Positions 5,622-7,510 of a stretch of 7,510 nt of DNA are shown here, one piece after another. The first letter of the stretch is position 1. Every line of letters starts with the position of its first letter. Position numbers and translations under genes: made by a program. Under the pieces are notes generated by a model. It was not told the origin of the DNA and did not search any database. It saw only the letters and a list, made by a program, of their open reading frames with translations. This DNA comes from an uncultured beta proteobacterium (GTDB lineage Bacteria; Pseudomonadota; Gammaproteobacteria; Burkholderiales; Burkholderiaceae_C): contig CAIYQF010000050.1 of NCBI GenBank assembly GCA_903928325.1, forward strand, positions 1-7,510, written 5' to 3'.

Positions 5622-6016
5622 TGGGCCGGCGGCGCGGGCATGGGCGCGTCGCGCTCGCGCCCAGCGTCCCGCAGTTTTTGCTCGTATTCTTTCCATAAAT
5701 TGTCCTGCTGGGAACCCAAAAAATACAAGTAATCCCAGGAAAAAATACCGGTGTCATGCCCATCAGAAAAGGCCGGTTGCACCGCATAGTTGCCTACCGG
5801 CTCCAGTCCGGCGAGTTCGACCAAGCGCTTGCCAGTTTGCAACACCTCTTGACCAGGCCCGTGCCCCTGCACCTCGGCCGAAGGCGAATACACGCGCATT
5901 AGCTCAAAGGGAATGCGAAAACTTGCGCCGTCCGAAAAGCTGATTTCCAGCACACGTGACTGGCTGTGCACGGTGATCTCTTGGGGGGTGGGTGAATTTT
6001 TTTTCAGTCCGGCCAT
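5603..6016 (-). CDS. DUF971 (GBBH-like N-terminal domain) protein
   Basis: A 137-residue protein made almost wholly of the DUF971 domain, which resembles the N-terminal domain of gamma-butyrobetaine hydroxylase. Conserved blocks are IPFELMRVYSPSAEVQGHG (35-53), TGKRLVELAGLEPVGNYAV (61-79), FSDGHDTGIFSWDYLYFLG (83-101) and a closing helix with DNLWKEYEQKL (105-115). The last 20 residues are Pro/Ala-rich and ordinary for a disordered tail. The domain occurs alone or fused to Fe-S assembly and oxygenase proteins, but the activity of the stand-alone form is unknown. Its start has no clear Shine-Dalgarno, and codons 5-7 run through an uninterrupted tract of eight A residues (5997-6004). It lies 30 bp after the Fe-S oxidoreductase and 30 bp before ubiE, which indicates co-transcription with quinone genes. 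Confidence 0.92.
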   Translation of the reverse strand: MAGLKKNSPTPQEITVHSQSRVLEISFSDGASFRIPFELMRVYSPSAEVQGHGPGQEVLQTGKRLVELAGLEPVGNYAVQPAFSDGHDTGIFSWDYLYFLGSQQDNLWKEYEQKLRDAGRERDAPMPAPPAQGCASH

Positions 6017-6046
6017 GGTGATTTATGGTTTGCTTGACGGGCGAGC

Positions 6047-7510
6047 CTACACCAGCACGCGCTCAATGCCCCCCGCATTGGCAATTTGCACGTACTCTGG
6101 CAGCCAATCCTTGCCCAAAATCTGCTTGGCCATTTCGACCACGATGTAGTCAGCCTCCAGCAAACCATTGTTCAGGTCGTTGCCATAGCGGCTCAGGCCT
6201 TGCAGGCAGCTCGGGCAGCTGGTCAGGATTTTGGTCACCTTGGGCGCGGTGCCGGTCAGCACCGCCAGGTCGGCCTCGCCCTGGCGCAGTTCCTCTTCCT
6301 TGCGAAAGCGGATTTGCGTGGAAATATCGGGCCGGGTCACGCCCAGGGTGCCGGATTCGCCGCAGCAGCGCTCGTTCTTGAGCACCGCGTCGCCCACCAG
6401 GGCCTTGATGGTTTTCATCGGGTCTTGCAGCTTCATGGGGCTGTGGCAGGGGTCGTGGTACAGGTAACCGGCGCCAGCGCCACCCTGGGGCACGAGCGTG
6501 ATGCCCTTTTCCAACAAATATTCGTGGATGTCGATGATGCGGCAGCCGGGGAATATCTTGTCGAACTCGTAGCCCTGCAACTGATCGTAGCAGGTGCCGC
6601 AGCTCACCACCACGGTTTTGATGTCCAGGTAATTGAGCGTATTGGCCACGCGGTGGAACAGCACCCGGTTATCGGTGATGATTTTTTCCGCCTTGTCCGC
6701 CTGGCCGCTGCCGCGTTGCGGGTAGCCGCAGCACAAATAGCCCGGCGGCAACACGGTTTGCACCCCGGCATGCCACAGCATGGCCTGGGTTGCCAGACCC
6801 ACTTGGCTAAACAAGCGTTCGGAGCCGCAGCCGGGAAAGTAAAACACCGCCTCGGTCTCGGAAGTGGTGGTTTGCGGGTTGCGGATGATGGGCACGTAGT
6901 CCGCGTCCTCAATGTCCAAGAGCGCGCGGGCGGTCTTTTTAGGCAGGCCGCCGGGCATCTTCTTGTTGATGAAGTGGATGATTTGCTCTTTGATGGGCGG
7001 CGCGCCCACCGAGGCCGGGGGTTTGGCGGTCTGCGCCTTGGCAAACACGCGCAGTACGTCGTTGGCCAGGCGCTGCGCCTTGAAGCCCACGCCCACCATG
7101 GTTGCGCGGGCAATTTTGATGGTCTCGGGGTTGGTGGCGTTCAAAAAGAACATAGCCGCCGCGTTACCGGGGCGAAAGCTCTTTTGGCCCATTTTGCGCA
7201 GCAGGTTGCGCATGTTCATAGTGACGTCGCCAAAATCGATCTTCACCGGGCAGGGGCTTTCGCATTTGTGGCACACAGTGCAGTGGTCGGCCACGTCCTC
7301 AAACTCCTGCCAGTGCTTGATGGACACGCCCCGGCGGGTTTGCTCTTCGTACAAAAAAGCCTCCACCAAGAGCGATGTGGCCAAAATCTTGTTGCGCGGG
7401 CTGTACAACAGATTGGCGCGCGGCACGTGGGTGGCGCACACCGGCTTGCACTTGCCGCAGCGCAGGCAGTCTTTGATCGAGTCAGCAATGGCGCCAATAT
7501 CGCTCTGCTG
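6047..7510 (-). CDS. Fe-S oxidoreductase C-terminal part (two ferredoxin-type clusters, two CCG domains), cut by the window edge
   Basis: The frame is open to the right edge, so only the last 487 residues are visible; the GTG at 7441 is an internal valine codon, not a start. Two CxxCxxCxxxC-Pro-type [4Fe-4S] motifs come first: Cys15, 18, 21, 25 and Cys77, 80, 83, 87 (CTVCHKCESPC), as in GlpC/GlcF-type subunits. Two CCG (cysteine-rich) domains follow, each with the pattern C...CCG...CxxC: Cys228, 260-261, 304, 307, and Cys355, 382-383, 432, 435. These resemble HdrB and LldE/GlcF domains. From memory of Burkholderiales, such C-termini next to DUF971 and ubiE belong to proteins of over 1,200 residues with an N-terminal FAD-linked, D-lactate dehydrogenase-like part (often named DUF3683). 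That part is outside the window, so substrate and flavin are inferred. It would pass electrons from a 2-hydroxy acid toward the quinone pool. All cluster cysteines are intact. Confidence 0.92.
   Translation of the reverse strand, partial: QQSDIGAIADSIKDCLRCGKCKPVCATHVPRANLLYSPRNKILATSLLVEAFLYEEQTRRGVSIKHWQEFEDVADHCTVCHKCESPCPVKIDFGDVTMNMRNLLRKMGQKSFRPGNAAAMFFLNATNPETIKIARATMVGVGFKAQRLANDVLRVFAKAQTAKPPASVGAPPIKEQIIHFINKKMPGGLPKKTARALLDIEDADYVPIIRNPQTTTSETEAVFYFPGCGSERLFSQVGLATQAMLWHAGVQTVLPPGYLCCGYPQRGSGQADKAEKIITDNRVLFHRVANTLNYLDIKTVVVSCGTCYDQLQGYEFDKIFPGCRIIDIHEYLLEKGITLVPQGGAGAGYLYHDPCHSPMKLQDPMKTIKALVGDAVLKNERCCGESGTLGVTRPDISTQIRFRKEEELRQGEADLAVLTGTAPKVTKILTSCPSCLQGLSRYGNDLNNGLLEADYIVVEMAKQILGKDWLPEYVQIANAGGIERVLV

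Noticed and set aside
5997..6004. Run of eight T residues on the plus strand as a plus-strand terminator
   Set aside because: No stable inverted repeat precedes it on the plus strand, and no plus-strand gene exists to be terminated.
7439..7441. GTG as the start of the Fe-S oxidoreductase
   Set aside because: The frame continues upstream to the window edge and includes the first CxxCxxC motif, so the codon is internal.

Overview
The window looks like a chromosomal housekeeping segment from a betaproteobacterium of the order Burkholderiales, most probably family Comamonadaceae (the Rhodoferax/Polaromonas/Acidovorax neighbourhood). This rests on the style of the proteins (AspRS starting MAMRSHYCG, the DUF502/FmdB/AspRS set, UbiE and UbiB of betaproteobacterial length), the moderately high GC content and the gene order. 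The assignment is from memory of families, not from a database search.

All nine genes lie on the minus strand and are tightly packed; the largest gap is 89 bp, so no gene-free stretch approaches 300 bp. In transcription order (right to left) they are: the C-terminal 487 residues of a large Fe-S oxidoreductase with two ferredoxin-type clusters and two CCG domains (runs off the right edge); a DUF971 protein; ubiE (C-methyltransferase of quinone synthesis); a secreted or membrane-anchored Tim44-domain protein; ubiJ (SCP2-type lipid-binding accessory factor); ubiB (ABC1/ADCK-type atypical kinase); a small FmdB-type zinc-ribbon protein with an Ala/Pro/Thr tail; a two-helix DUF502 membrane protein; and the N-terminal 159 residues of aspS, cut by the left edge.

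Functionally there are two blocks. The ubiE, ubiJ, ubiB block is the ubiquinone core known from Enterobacteria as ubiE-ubiJ-ubiB, here with a Tim44-like gene inserted between ubiE and ubiJ and led by a flavo/Fe-S oxidoreductase and DUF971. The fmdB, DUF502, aspS block is a separate conserved trio; a consensus -10 hexamer just upstream of fmdB may give it its own promoter.

No mobile element, CRISPR array, RNA gene or clear horizontally acquired segment was seen, and I do not see a wholly new system. The points most worth a second look are: a perfect 7-bp GC-rich hairpin followed by five U residues that encloses the ubiJ start codon, placed like an intrinsic terminator or attenuator; non-discriminating signature residues (His, Gly) in the AspRS anticodon-binding domain; the Tim44-like gene embedded in the ubiquinone cluster; and a terminator-like dyad at the DUF971/ubiE junction.
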